From: Bacillus sp. AFS029637
GTDB taxonomy: Bacteria > Bacillota > Bacilli > Bacillales > Bacillaceae_G
Direction of reading: 5' to 3'
Assembly (NCBI RefSeq): GCF_002584985.1
Contig: NZ_NUPZ01000040.1
Coordinates: forward strand, 62,001-126,000
Length of the DNA stretch: 64,000 nucleotides
Shown: piece after piece, positions 55,152 to 62,803 of the stretch
Layout: each line of letters starts with the position of its first letter
Position numbering within the stretch: position 1 is the first letter of the stretch
The notes under the pieces: model-generated
What the model was told of the DNA's origin: nothing
Databases searched by the model: none
The model's input: the letters and a program-made list of their open reading frames with translations, nothing else
Program-made: the position numbers and the translations under genes

Positions 55152-55808
55152 TTAATTGTTAATTGTTTGGCTACGGAATATGATATAATTTTTCTCAGAA
55201 AGAATTTTTTTCAAAATATCTTTTTTTCGATAAAAGCTACTATCTACCATTTCTGTATGACAAGTTAAGAAGATAACAATTGACAGATCCAAAATCTCAT
55301 TAAATTTCCCCAAAAAAACATTTACAGTTTCCGGATTTTCAAAGTCATTCCTTTCTAAAATGGACTTTAAAAATTCGTTTATTTCGTCACCAGAATTTAT
55401 ATTACTGTGTACAAACAAACAGCATTCAGAATAAACTGCTTCTAACTTTTCATATGAATTACTGATTCCATCATTTTCTTCAATCATTTTTTTACCATTT
55501 CTAAAAAGTTTCATTACCCCTGTTGCATCTGTATCCTCCAGTTGTAACAATGATCTAAAGAAGTTTTCAATATAGGAACGTAATATAAAATAATAATAGC
55601 GTTGTGACTTTTGGCAAAGTGAATCTACTATAGACAAAGAATCTTGCACTAAAGATTTAAGGTAATGTTTGTTCTCACTTGTGTCTTGCAGGCATTTAAA
55701 AAAAATTGTCCCATAAGCTATTTTTTTTAAATCGTCTGTGTTCCACGAATTCCCGGCTGCATTTAATATTTCTAAAAACTTCTCTATATCTTTTTCTATA
55801 TTTTGCAC
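55152..55808 (-). CDS. Unknown protein in ParA cassette, HEPN-like pattern
   Basis: 218 residues from a GTG at 55808 (MQNIEKDIEKFLEIL), nine bases behind GGGG; a TTG start at 55829 is possible. All-helical. It has an aromatic helix FILRSYIENFFRSLLQL and later YSECCLFVHSN, a spacing of conserved Arg and His that recalls HEPN nuclease-like domains; this is a weak inference. Third gene of the ParA operon and very AT-rich. Confidence 0.6.
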   Translation of the reverse strand: MQNIEKDIEKFLEILNAAGNSWNTDDLKKIAYGTIFFKCLQDTSENKHYLKSLVQDSLSIVDSLCQKSQRYYYFILRSYIENFFRSLLQLEDTDATGVMKLFRNGKKMIEENDGISNSYEKLEAVYSECCLFVHSNINSGDEINEFLKSILERNDFENPETVNVFLGKFNEILDLSIVIFLTCHTEMVDSSFYRKKDILKKILSEKNYIIFRSQTINN

Positions 55809-55810
55809 AA

Positions 55811-56209
55811 TTACATTCCCCTTAACCAAGAATCTAATTTATCATTAGCATTCTTTTTCCTATTTCTCTTAATTTTCTTGGTCTCTTTTGTCTCCTCAGC
55901 TTCCCTTGAATTATCAAAGATAACAGAATCGAAATAAGTTAAAATAGACTTATCAATACTTCTAAACTCTTTTTCTTCTTTTTTAGCCAATGCTCTTCCC
56001 AATTTAGCAGCCACAAGCGTTCTACTTTTTATTACATAAGGTAAGTACGATTCATCAAAGACATCACTTAAAAAAGAAACAATATCTTTGTTGTTTTTAA
56101 AAATTTCTTTTGAATAAATTAATAACGTAACAGTACCTATAGTATAATTTTTATTTACTGTTTCTAATTGTACATGCTTTTTAAATTCTAATAATATATT
56201 ATTATTCAT
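55811..56209 (-). CDS. ParA-cassette middle protein (ParB-like role possible)
   Basis: 132 residues from the ATG at 56209 behind AGGGAT. N-terminal half helical and hydrophobic, C-terminal 35 residues strongly basic (KETKKIKRNRKKNANDKLDS), fit for nucleic-acid binding. No family recognised. Overlaps the ParA gene by eight bases and runs into the next gene, so the three are one translation unit. A centromere-binding partner of ParA would be encoded here. Confidence 0.65.
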   Translation of the reverse strand: MNNNILLEFKKHVQLETVNKNYTIGTVTLLIYSKEIFKNNKDIVSFLSDVFDESYLPYVIKSRTLVAAKLGRALAKKEEKEFRSIDKSILTYFDSVIFDNSREAEETKETKKIKRNRKKNANDKLDSWLRGM

Positions 56210-57077
56210 TAGAATCATCCCTACTATTTGAAATTCCCTCTACCCTATATAAAAACTCCTCCGCGACTTTTTCAATATCATCTTTGGACTTTGCATATTT
56301 AGAGGAAATGTTTCCTTGATATCCAACCATTAAATCGTTTACTATTGCGGTTGAATTTGTAAATATACCCAATTGAGAAACATTTGCATCAGATTCAAAA
56401 CGTTTTTTTATTTCACGTGTTTTTTTAGTTTCAAATCCTGGTTTCTTCATGGTATATACGATACCCAATGGCGTAATATCTATTTCCTCATCATATTTTA
56501 AGTTTTCTATCACATTTTTTAACATTTTTATTCCTAAAATAGAATATCTATCAACTCTTGTTGGAACGATGTAATAATCCGAAGCATACAACGCTGCATC
56601 TGTATAAAAAGAAATAGTTGGTGGGCAATCAATAAAAATAAAGTCATATCTCTCTTTTAATCGATGTTCTTTAATAAATTTATTCAACCTTTTGAATAAT
56701 GATTTATTAGAAGTATCATCTTTAATAATATCTATAGTCCCACAAATCAAATTAATATTCGGTTCAGTATCAAAATCAAGTATAACCTCTGAAACATCTG
56801 GTAACTTGGGCCGCTCAGAAATAGTTTTGGTATCTTCAAAAACTTTTCTAATAGTGATTCTATGACGAAAATCATCCATATATTCATCTTCGTTATCTGT
56901 TAGATCCATAATAGATTGAGTCGTATTAAATTGTGGATCTAAATCAATAAAAAGAATCTTTTTCTCCTTGAAATTTGCCAGATATTCTCCAATACCAATA
57001 CATAATGTAGTTTTTCCTACTCCGCCTTTCATATTAATAAAAGAAATCACTTTACCATTCTTAGATTGATCACACAT
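56202..57077 (-). CDS. ParA-family partition ATPase
   Basis: 291 residues. Deviant Walker A MKGGVGKTT at 16-24 right at the N-terminus, with no HTH before it (type Ib-like). FIDLDPQFNTTQS and YDFIFIDCPPTISF complete the ATPase motifs. ParA proteins move plasmids or other cargo along the nucleoid. First gene of a three-gene operon flanked by identical 16-bp repeats inside a prophage. GGAG lies nine bases before the ATG. Confidence 0.92.
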   Translation of the reverse strand: MCDQSKNGKVISFINMKGGVGKTTLCIGIGEYLANFKEKKILFIDLDPQFNTTQSIMDLTDNEDEYMDDFRHRITIRKVFEDTKTISERPKLPDVSEVILDFDTEPNINLICGTIDIIKDDTSNKSLFKRLNKFIKEHRLKERYDFIFIDCPPTISFYTDAALYASDYYIVPTRVDRYSILGIKMLKNVIENLKYDEEIDITPLGIVYTMKKPGFETKKTREIKKRFESDANVSQLGIFTNSTAIVNDLMVGYQGNISSKYAKSKDDIEKVAEEFLYRVEGISNSRDDSNE

Positions 57078-57109
57078 GAGTTAAAACTCCTTTATAAACA
57101 TAATAAACA

Positions 57110-57125
57110 TATTTTAACATATAAA
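57110..57125 (+). repeat. Direct repeat, copy upstream of the ParA cassette
   Basis: TATTTTAACATATAAA, identical to 55124-55139. A related copy TTTTTACATATA follows at 57134-57145, so the parA promoter region has iteron-like repeats that could be a centromere or operator. Confidence 0.75.
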
Positions 57126-57302
57126 CCAATGTATTTTTACATATATTCTACTATCTTTTTCAAGTTTAAAAACCTATTATTTTCGTAATCTTATATACTA
57201 CATATTCATGTCTACTAGCCACCTCATATGTCATACTACAACTAAACACTTTTATTTTCCAAGTATAACTTTTAATGGTTATAGTTCCTTTTTACAAGAG
57301 GA

Positions 57303-57680
57303 TTATTTTGTTGAGTTCTGATCATTGATTCCAATTATTTTAATACCTAAGATATCAAGTGCTTCTTGTATTCCTACATAATGTCCTATGTGCCATGAAG
57401 TATCTACACCTTCATCTTTTTTTGATGACTTGGCTATTTCTCTACTCCATTCATAACGTTCTAAAAGCTTGTCTTCTTGAATCTCATATCCAAATTCGAT
57501 GGCAGATGCTAATTTAACGAGATTACCTTCACCTTTTAACCATTCATAAGTTGAATTGTTATTAATGTCACACATTTCAAGCATCATGTATGCTGGCCCT
57601 TCTTGATAATACATTTTTGCCTTTTTAATTAATTCATCAGCTACTGCTTGTGGAATCTTAACCTTTTTGTTTTCTTTCAT
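57303..57680 (-). CDS. Hypothetical phage protein, possibly DUF1642-like
   Basis: 125 residues, MKENKKVKIPQAVADELIKK start, followed by an acidic helical body with YEWLKGEGNLVKLASAIEFG. The layout resembles DUF1642 proteins of Gram-positive phages, but the match is weak. AGAGGGAA precedes the ATG. Confidence 0.6.
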   Translation of the reverse strand: MKENKKVKIPQAVADELIKKAKMYYQEGPAYMMLEMCDINNNSTYEWLKGEGNLVKLASAIEFGYEIQEDKLLERYEWSREIAKSSKKDEGVDTSWHIGHYVGIQEALDILGIKIIGINDQNSTK

Positions 57681-57764
57681 TTCCCTCTACCTCCCTGAAT
57701 AAAACTCAATATCCCGTCAATACTGTAGATACAGTTTCTGATTTCCCTTCATACCCGAGGGCTT

Positions 57765-57794
57765 AGCAGCTAGCTTTTATTAGCTGCTCTTTTT
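57765..57794 (+). terminator. Rightward terminator 1 of the array
   Basis: AGCAGCTA/TAGCTGCT, eight-base loop, then CTTTTT. Confidence 0.75.
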
Positions 57795-57891
57795 ATGTCT
57801 TAAGTGAATAAAATTCTAAACATTGTCTAACACTGTAGATAAGGCTTTAAAAAGTCGATTTCTCCTACTCTAGCTTTCTTGGTCAAGAGCC

Positions 57892-57923
57892 GAGCAGTTA
57901 GCTTTTGCTAGCTGCTCTTTTTT
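57892..57923 (+). terminator. Rightward terminator 2 of the array
   Basis: 11-bp stem GAGCAGTTAGC/GCTAGCTGCTC (one G-U), TTTT loop, T6 run. Sequence-related to terminator 1. Confidence 0.85.
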
Positions 57924-57951
57924 GTATGTTCTGATTTCCATTGCATATAAT
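57922..57951 (+). promoter_or_regulatory. Sigma-A-like promoter inside the array
   Basis: TTGTAT, 18 bases, TATAAT, directly after terminator 2. The transcript would reach terminator 3, about 180 nt. Confidence 0.6.
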
Positions 57952-58110
57952 GCTTACATACCAGCTAAAAAGGCATTCTACTCCCTAGCCCATGAACAGG
58001 TGAAACTTCTTTTCCTTTTTATTCCACTACACTTTTGGTTTTATTTCTTACCCCTTAAACATACCTTAATATCGAAAGATGTTTAGCTCATAGAGTTACC
58101 TCCTTCTTGA

Positions 58111-58139
58111 AGGGCACTGGTGTATAGTGCTCTTTTTTT
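58111..58139 (+). terminator. Rightward terminator 3 of the array
   Basis: AGGGCACT/AGTGCTCT stem, seven-base loop, T7 run. Confidence 0.8.
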
Positions 58140-58342
58140 ACTGTACGACTTCTCTTTATTCAAATGACTCACATTATTAAAGAAATCACATACGATATCA
58201 CGTACTCTTTTACATTAAGAGTTTTGGTCCTAAGAGCAATTATTTAAGTGTTCTTTTTAAATTTAAGTTCCACTTCAATATGTTCACCATTGTGTAAAAT
58301 GAACATATATTAACCTGACAAGACATAGTTTTTAATATAGTG

Positions 58343-58371
58343 GTGCACAAAAAACTTTGTGCACTATTTTT
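58343..58371 (+). terminator. Rightward terminator 5 of the array
   Basis: Perfect 9-bp stem GTGCACAAA/TTTGTGCAC followed by TATTTTT. Confidence 0.85.
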
Positions 58372-58493
58372 CTTCTACATAACTAAGTTATCAAATAGCG
58401 TTTTTGTTACTTTTTCGTAACTACTATAAGTATATATACATGTTACAATTTGTAAGGTTTTGCAGATGACCCCTTGCAAATCAATGTTTTTTG

Positions 58494-58526
58494 CCCTTAT
58501 TGTCCCCTTCAATAAGGGTAGTTTTT
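58494..58526 (+). terminator. Rightward terminator 6 of the array
   Basis: Perfect 9-bp stem CCCTTATTG/CAATAAGGG, then TAGTTTTT. It stands about 100 bases before the DivIC-like gene. Confidence 0.85.
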
Positions 58527-58622
58527 AATTAAAATAGGGGATTTATTTTAAATTTACAAACCACACATTTACAAAATTGAGTTCAAATTTAAAATTCTAT
58601 AATTAGTAATGGAGGCATTAAC

Positions 58623-58958
58623 ATGAGCAATACCCCAGAATTATCACAACAATTAATCCCCCAAAAACAACAAACAAATAAAAAACTAAGACGGCGTCTT
58701 TTATTGGCTTTAACTTTTATATTGTCTATAACTTTGTCTGCTCAACATTCCATTTACCAACAAGAAAAATTAATAAAAGCAAAACAAGCCCTAATAGATC
58801 AAGAAAAACAAAAATTATTTGCTCTAGAAAAGATTGGAGAATCTCTCGAGAAAGATATTAAAACTTTAACAGCAAACGAAGATGGCATTTTAAAATTCGC
58901 AAGAAAACTGTATAAGTTCTCCAAGCCTGGTGAAACTATATTTCCAATACCTAATTAA
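58623..58958 (+). CDS. DivIC/FtsL-like septum formation initiator encoded by the prophage
   Basis: 111 residues, bitopic: basic N-terminus, one membrane helix (about 26-41), coiled coil (about 44-82), and a C-terminal part (ILKFARKLYKFSKPGETIFP) very like the DivIC end (YIEKIARDxYFLSKPGEIIF). Host DivIC works in the FtsL-DivIB complex at the septum. A phage copy could alter division of the lysogen. One of the few plus-strand genes in the early region, with GGAGG before the ATG and its own strong terminator. Confidence 0.75.
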   Translation: MSNTPELSQQLIPQKQQTNKKLRRRLLLALTFILSITLSAQHSIYQQEKLIKAKQALIDQEKQKLFALEKIGESLEKDIKTLTANEDGILKFARKLYKFSKPGETIFPIPN

Positions 58959-58971
58959 CTTATAAATATCT

Positions 58972-59019
58972 AAGCGATTATCATTAATTAAAGTGCGCTT
59001 TTATGATAATCGCTTTTTT
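58972..59019 (+). terminator. Terminator of the DivIC-like gene
   Basis: 13-bp stem AAGCGATTATCAT/ATGATAATCGCTT followed by T6. Confidence 0.9.
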
Positions 59020-59139
59020 ATCACAAATCATCAAATAACTATTTTGTTTAAATTCACCTTAATTCATATCGAGTTTTCTTAACATTCTAATTAATAACTG
59101 TATAATATAATTAAATTATTTGTATGAGAGGTGATTATT

Positions 59140-59238
59140 ATGAACTGGAAACAAAAATACAATCCAAAATATCTCTTTTACCGCATGTATAGTTATATTT
59201 ATAAAGTCCTTGATGATATATCATGGTCCTTAAAATAA
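59140..59238 (+). CDS. 32-residue basic, Tyr-rich peptide
   Basis: MNWKQKYNPKYLFYRMYSYI followed by YKVLDDISWSLK. GAGAGGTG six bases before the ATG and a terminator directly after make this a credible small gene. No family recognised. Amphipathic and tyrosine-rich, so possibly membrane-active. Confidence 0.6.
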   Translation: MNWKQKYNPKYLFYRMYSYIYKVLDDISWSLK

Positions 59239-59251
59239 TTTAGATTGTTAT

Positions 59252-59278
59252 GAGTGCACATTTTCTGTGTGCTCTTTT
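59252..59278 (+). terminator. Terminator of the 32-residue peptide gene
   Basis: GAGTGCACA/TGTGTGCTC (two G-U pairs) followed by TTTT. Confidence 0.75.
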
Positions 59279-59553
59279 CACATTTCTATAAAATAACGCT
59301 TTGATATAAAATTCGTACACATTTTTGACACATCGAACACCGCGATTACTTGAAAATTCGTGATAATATTAATTCGTCGAATACGCCAAATTCCGACACA
59401 GTACGACATTGTCCTCTTCCCTCCGAAATCCCTGTCCCCGCGGGGATTTCTCCTTTTATTCATTAATTAATTGTTCACTGAGTCTTCATCCTGAACAAAA
59501 TTCAAAGTTTATTATCCCCCAATTTCCAACTTGTTTAAAAAATAAAAGCTAGG
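59279..59553. other. Gap with a GC-rich hairpin
   Basis: No gene I trust. GAAATCCC/GGGATTTC (59425-59450) with an inner CCCCGCGGGG palindrome, then TCCTTTTATT, forms another rightward terminator-like structure. Confidence 0.45.
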
Positions 59554-59745
59554 CTAAATCAACTCTGATTCTCGTTTTTCAATACGAATTACTTTTTTAT
59601 TCTTGTATATCAAGGACTGCTCACCATGACCACTTATCGGCGGCTCTATTTGACGAACTTGTCCATCTTTCACAATATAAACCATATTTTCAGTTAAAGA
59701 AATTTCCGCCCTCATTTCTGCAATATCTTCTTTAATAATCGCCAC
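59554..59745 (-). CDS. DUF3954 phage protein
   Basis: 63 residues from the GTG at 59745 behind GGAG (ATG at 59715 is an alternative). MRAEISLTENMVYIVKDGQV and a Pro-Pro-x-Ser-Gly-His-Gly segment match the DUF3954 family common in B. cereus group phages. Function unknown; early gene. Confidence 0.8.
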   Translation of the reverse strand: MAIIKEDIAEMRAEISLTENMVYIVKDGQVRQIEPPISGHGEQSLIYKNKKVIRIEKRESELI

Positions 59746-59759
59746 ATTCACCACTCCCA

Positions 59760-59808
59760 TGATATAATTACTTTGTCGAAAGTAGTCGGGAGTATTCTCG
59801 GCTTTTTT
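59760..59808 (+). ncRNA. Candidate tiny rightward RNA opposite the early genes (unit A)
   Basis: Extended -10 promoter TGATATAAT (59760-59768) followed about 16 bases later by a hairpin (GTCGGG/CTCGGC in 59785-59802) and a T6 run. A small ACTTT/AAAGT stem precedes it. The predicted transcript is about 35 nt and ends just before the stop codon of the converging gene. No clear -35 element. Confidence 0.5.
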
Positions 59809-59814
59809 ATTTAC

Positions 59815-60177
59815 TTATAAATACTGCACAACATTCTCCGGAACAAATGATTGTTCCAAGGATAGATGAAGCCGTATTGGAATCGGCTCTTTGCTATCCC
59901 TTGCTCGCTTACATATCTCTTCAGCTTCTTCCCAATCAAACTGTTTATCCTCCACTCGCTTATAACGCCAAATCCCAATTGTATAATCCTCAAATAATTC
60001 ATAACGATCATCTGGAGCTGTCGTTGGTTTTAATTCGTCAATCGCCTTTGCTCTGCGTGGTATTTGTACAACAACGTCAGCAAAACGTAGTTTAGAATTT
60101 AACCGGTGAACATGAGCCTTCTTAGGATCAAATGACACAACTGGTTCAACATCAAAGATTGTTAGCTGTTTTGTCAT
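59815..60177 (-). CDS. Hypothetical early phage protein
   Basis: 120 residues (MTKQLTIFDVEPVVSFDPKK...), mixed alpha/beta, with ELFEDYTIGIWRYKRVEDKQ. No family recognised, though similar proteins sit near replication genes in B. cereus phages. Overlaps the FbpA-like gene by 26 bases. Confidence 0.65.
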   Translation of the reverse strand: MTKQLTIFDVEPVVSFDPKKAHVHRLNSKLRFADVVVQIPRRAKAIDELKPTTAPDDRYELFEDYTIGIWRYKRVEDKQFDWEEAEEICKRARDSKEPIPIRLHLSLEQSFVPENVVQYL

Positions 60178-60340
60178 CGCTTGTTCCCTCCAACACCTGC
60201 AAACTTGCTATTAAAATCCCTTCAAGCTGCGTTAACGTTAGTTGATCTAATGTTTGTCTGTTAATTTCAGCTAATCCTAATCCCGATAATTTACGAATAA
60301 TTGCTAATTTTCTACGTTCTACTTCTTGCCGTAATAACAT
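60152..60340 (-). CDS. FbpA-like small basic protein (Fur-regulated basic protein family)
   Basis: 62 residues: VERRKLAIIRKLSGLGLAEI and LDQLTLTQLEGIL follow the FbpA pattern (NAVExRRKxLIxKLxxxGxYK...LxELTLTELE). In B. subtilis FbpA-C are small proteins proposed to work with the small RNA FsrA. AGGAGG precedes the ATG; two bases after the dnaB stop. Confidence 0.72.
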   Translation of the reverse strand: MLLRQEVERRKLAIIRKLSGLGLAEINRQTLDQLTLTQLEGILIASLQVLEGTSDDKTANNL

Positions 60341-60342
60341 GA

Positions 60343-61665
60343 TTAAGCCTCCTGTTGATGATTGAACTTACGCTCTAAATTTACAAACTTACTAAATTCT
60401 TTAATGAATGCTAGTTCAACAACACCAACTGGGCCATTTCTCTGTTTCGCTAAAATGATTTCTGTTATGTTTTTATTCTCTGTTTCACGGTCGTAATAAT
60501 CTTCACGATATAAAAATGCAATCAAGTCCGCATCTTGCTCAATTTGCCCATTCTCACGTAAATCTGATAGCAACGGTCTCTTATCTTGTCTACTCTCCAC
60601 AGCACGGCTTAACTGCGATAAGGCAACTACACATACATTTAATTCTCTTGCCATCAATTTTAACTTACGACTAATCTCACCGATTTCTTGCATGCGGTTC
60701 CCTCTATGTTTTGGATCGCCCACAATAAGCTGCAAATAATCAATGGCAATTAAAACTTTCTTATCGGGGTACTTACGCTTTAGTTTCCTAGTCTTTGCGT
60801 AAATCTCTTGCATTGTTACATTTGCTTTATCGTAAATTTCTAGTGGCAAATCATTAATTAGCCCCATTGCCTGACTAATTTTTTCCCAATCCTTTAAATT
60901 ACATAGCTTTTTAGGATTCTTTAATTTCGTAGCATCGATATTTCCAGTGCTTGAGATCATCCGCTTAAGTAACTGTTCTTCCCCCATTTCTAACGAAAAG
61001 ACTCCTGTTGCTGTATGAGCACTTGCCGCATGAAAAGCGACGTTTAATACAAATGCTGTTTTCCCCATTGAAGGACGGGCACCGACAATGATTAAATCGC
61101 CTTCTTGTAGCCCTGCTGTCATTCTGTTCAAGTCGTCATAGCCAGTTGGAATACCGGTTAAATCCCCTACATCAACTTGCATTTTCTTATACAAATCAAC
61201 AAGTGTGTCTTTCAAGTTGAATTCATCTGAATAACCTGTTTCTTCAATGGCACTTAATTCATCTATCGATGTACTAATAGCACTCATATCCCTATCTTGC
61301 TGAAGGCGGTTATATAAGTTACCAGCAACCTCTTGAGCATGTCTCATCTTCCAAGCTTCAATCACTAAACCTTCATGATACGAGAAGTTTTTAGTTGTCG
61401 TAACAACCTCTGTCAAGTTCACAAAGAATTCAATTCCGCCAATTTGATGCATAAAACTTTCATCGAATTTCCCAATGAGAGCCACAAGATCTACTGGCAC
61501 TTCAGCATCCTCTAGCTCTCTCATTGCTTTAAAAATCACTTGATGCGTCGGTAAAGAAAACTGTTTTACCTTCAGCTGGCAATCTTTAATTAAATCGCCT
61601 TCTTGAATAATGCTACCTAAAACGCTTTGTTCAGCTTCTACGTTACGAATCATATCGTTACTCAT
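60343..61665 (-). CDS. dnaB: Replicative DNA helicase (DnaB family)
   Basis: 440 residues from the ATG at 61665, which overlaps the previous stop as ATGA. N-terminal DnaB domain (NVEAEQSVLGSIIQEGDLIK), C-terminal RecA-like motor with Walker A GARPSMGKTAF and DLRENGQIEQDADLIAFLYR. Phage copy that replaces or supplements the host helicase; works with the upstream DnaD-like protein. Confidence 0.95.
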   Translation of the reverse strand: MSNDMIRNVEAEQSVLGSIIQEGDLIKDCQLKVKQFSLPTHQVIFKAMRELEDAEVPVDLVALIGKFDESFMHQIGGIEFFVNLTEVVTTTKNFSYHEGLVIEAWKMRHAQEVAGNLYNRLQQDRDMSAISTSIDELSAIEETGYSDEFNLKDTLVDLYKKMQVDVGDLTGIPTGYDDLNRMTAGLQEGDLIIVGARPSMGKTAFVLNVAFHAASAHTATGVFSLEMGEEQLLKRMISSTGNIDATKLKNPKKLCNLKDWEKISQAMGLINDLPLEIYDKANVTMQEIYAKTRKLKRKYPDKKVLIAIDYLQLIVGDPKHRGNRMQEIGEISRKLKLMARELNVCVVALSQLSRAVESRQDKRPLLSDLRENGQIEQDADLIAFLYREDYYDRETENKNITEIILAKQRNGPVGVVELAFIKEFSKFVNLERKFNHQQEA

Positions 61666-62612
61666 TGAACCATCCACCCACTCTGTTTAGTAAGTGCTGC
61701 GAGTTCTTCATCCGTTGGAATGTTCTGTTCCCATGATTGTTGCTGCTGTATTACGTTCTTAGTAGATTCTGATAAGCCTTTTTGTTGATAGGGTGCTTGA
61801 TTTTGCTGCTGTCCCTTTGCTAATCGTTGATCACGAAATGCTTTATCAGCTGCTTCAACGTCTGTTACTGTTTTCAATCCTTTAAGATGCCAATCTCGTA
61901 AAATTGTATTTACGTAAGACATGTTTCTTGTATTTTTCTCTAAAGCGATTTCCATAGCTTTTACAACTAACTCTGCATTTAAATCATCTATCCAAGCATG
62001 AATACCATCCGCGATAAAAGGTGTAATAAATCCAAAATTCTGCTCGTAAAAAGAAATTGGATTAACCTCAACAACTTCTTCCGCGCCTGCGCGTTCTTCT
62101 TGTTGTTGTTCTTTTTCTTGTTCTTTTTCTTTTTCTTCTTCCTTGCTAGGGGCTTCGAAGCCCCTTATAAGTCCCTCCAAACGTGCTGATAAATACTCCT
62201 TAATTCTTGGAATCTTAAAGTCTTGTTGCACTTCTAATTCCAAGCAAGTTTCGTAGAAATCAAGTAAAAAATCCTGATCCTTCACAGATTGAATTTCTTT
62301 TAATACACACTTTTCAATGTTCACATTTTTAATCGGATTGAATTTTAACCAGTTGATTAAGAACAACTCTTTTGTTTTTTGGTTGTAATTAATTTTTCCG
62401 TACTCAGCAAAACGTTCTAATAGCTTCATAACAGTTTCGCGGTTGTAACCTGTATCAGTTTCAATAATACGAAGTGGAAGCTCATAGATTCCTGATTGAG
62501 ACGTCTTACTGTTTGTCATCAAATATAAGTAGAAATACTTTTCCTCCGGTGTAAGATCTAAAACAAATGAATCTTGCCAAAATGAAACATGTACTGGTCT
62601 ATAAACTGCCAT
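61662..62612 (-). CDS. DnaD-like phage replication protein
   Basis: 316 residues from the ATG at 62612 (MAVYRPVHVSFWQDSFVLDL), behind GGGAGG; earlier in-frame ATGs are too close to the site. N-terminal winged helix (about 1-110), a Lys/Glu/Gln-rich linker (about 145-180), and a C-terminal DnaB_2/DnaD helical domain ending YVNTILRDWHLKGLKTVTDV. It loads the helicase at the phage origin. Its linker region holds a purine tract and a GC palindrome, a candidate origin. Confidence 0.88.
   Translation of the reverse strand: MAVYRPVHVSFWQDSFVLDLTPEEKYFYLYLMTNSKTSQSGIYELPLRIIETDTGYNRETVMKLLERFAEYGKINYNQKTKELFLINWLKFNPIKNVNIEKCVLKEIQSVKDQDFLLDFYETCLELEVQQDFKIPRIKEYLSARLEGLIRGFEAPSKEEEKEKEQEKEQQQEERAGAEEVVEVNPISFYEQNFGFITPFIADGIHAWIDDLNAELVVKAMEIALEKNTRNMSYVNTILRDWHLKGLKTVTDVEAADKAFRDQRLAKGQQQNQAPYQQKGLSESTKNVIQQQQSWEQNIPTDEELAALTKQSGWMVQ
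62149..62164. repeat. 16-bp GC palindrome inside the DnaD-like gene
   Basis: GGGGCTTCGAAGCCCC, adjoining a purine-only-type tract of about 50 bases (minus strand) that encodes the charged linker. Origins of phage replication often lie inside the initiator gene. Confidence 0.5.
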
Positions 62613-62613
62613 A

Positions 62614-62790
62614 TTATTCATCCTCCCGTTTACATATCGCAAATCCGTCCTCTACACGTAATAAGCGATAATTCTTGTATCCTGTTTTGAGATATTGATT
62701 TACTAAGTAAATTAGGTGTTGCCCTGATGTTGCCTGCTGAAATACCTTAGGGTTCAGCAACACTCTATGTAACGATTTATCTAAAAGCAT
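62614..62790 (-). CDS. Hypothetical early phage protein
   Basis: 58 residues from the ATG at 62790, six bases behind GAGGTG. MLLDKSLHRVLLNPKVFQQA and NQYLKTGYKNYRLLRVEDGF recall small proteins before DnaD-like genes in B. cereus phages. No function known. Confidence 0.7.
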   Translation of the reverse strand: MLLDKSLHRVLLNPKVFQQATSGQHLIYLVNQYLKTGYKNYRLLRVEDGFAICKREDE

Positions 62791-62803
62791 GCAACACACC
62801 TCA

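Larger units (their letters stand above)
57700..58560 (+). ncRNA. Non-coding array of six rightward terminator hairpins (small RNA cluster candidate)
   Basis: About 860 bases without a gene. Rightward hairpin/T-tract pairs lie at 57765-57794, 57892-57923, 58111-58139, 58232-58258 (weak), 58343-58371 and 58494-58526. The first two are paralogous (GCAGCTA or GCAGTTA, loop, TAGCTGCTCTTTTT) and each is preceded by ACTGTAGATA. A sigma-A-like promoter (TTGTAT-18-TATAAT, 57922-57951) starts right after the second. A 9-bp dyad (ATATGTTCA/TGAACATAT, 58278-58308) overlaps a possible promoter. It looks like several short transcripts end to end. Confidence 0.6.

Noticed and set aside
57765-57923. CRISPR-like repeats
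   Set aside because: Only two related units, each a hairpin with a T tract and different spacing; they are terminators, not CRISPR repeats. No cas genes.
59278-59463. 61-residue minus-strand frame (inner start MSYCVGIWRIRRINII)
   Set aside because: An AGAGGACA precedes the inner ATG, but composition is irregular, it spans a rightward hairpin, and no family is recognisable. Left out as uncertain.
61998-62189. Phe/Leu-rich 63-residue plus-strand frame
   Set aside because: Mirror of the purine-rich linker codons of the DnaD-like gene.
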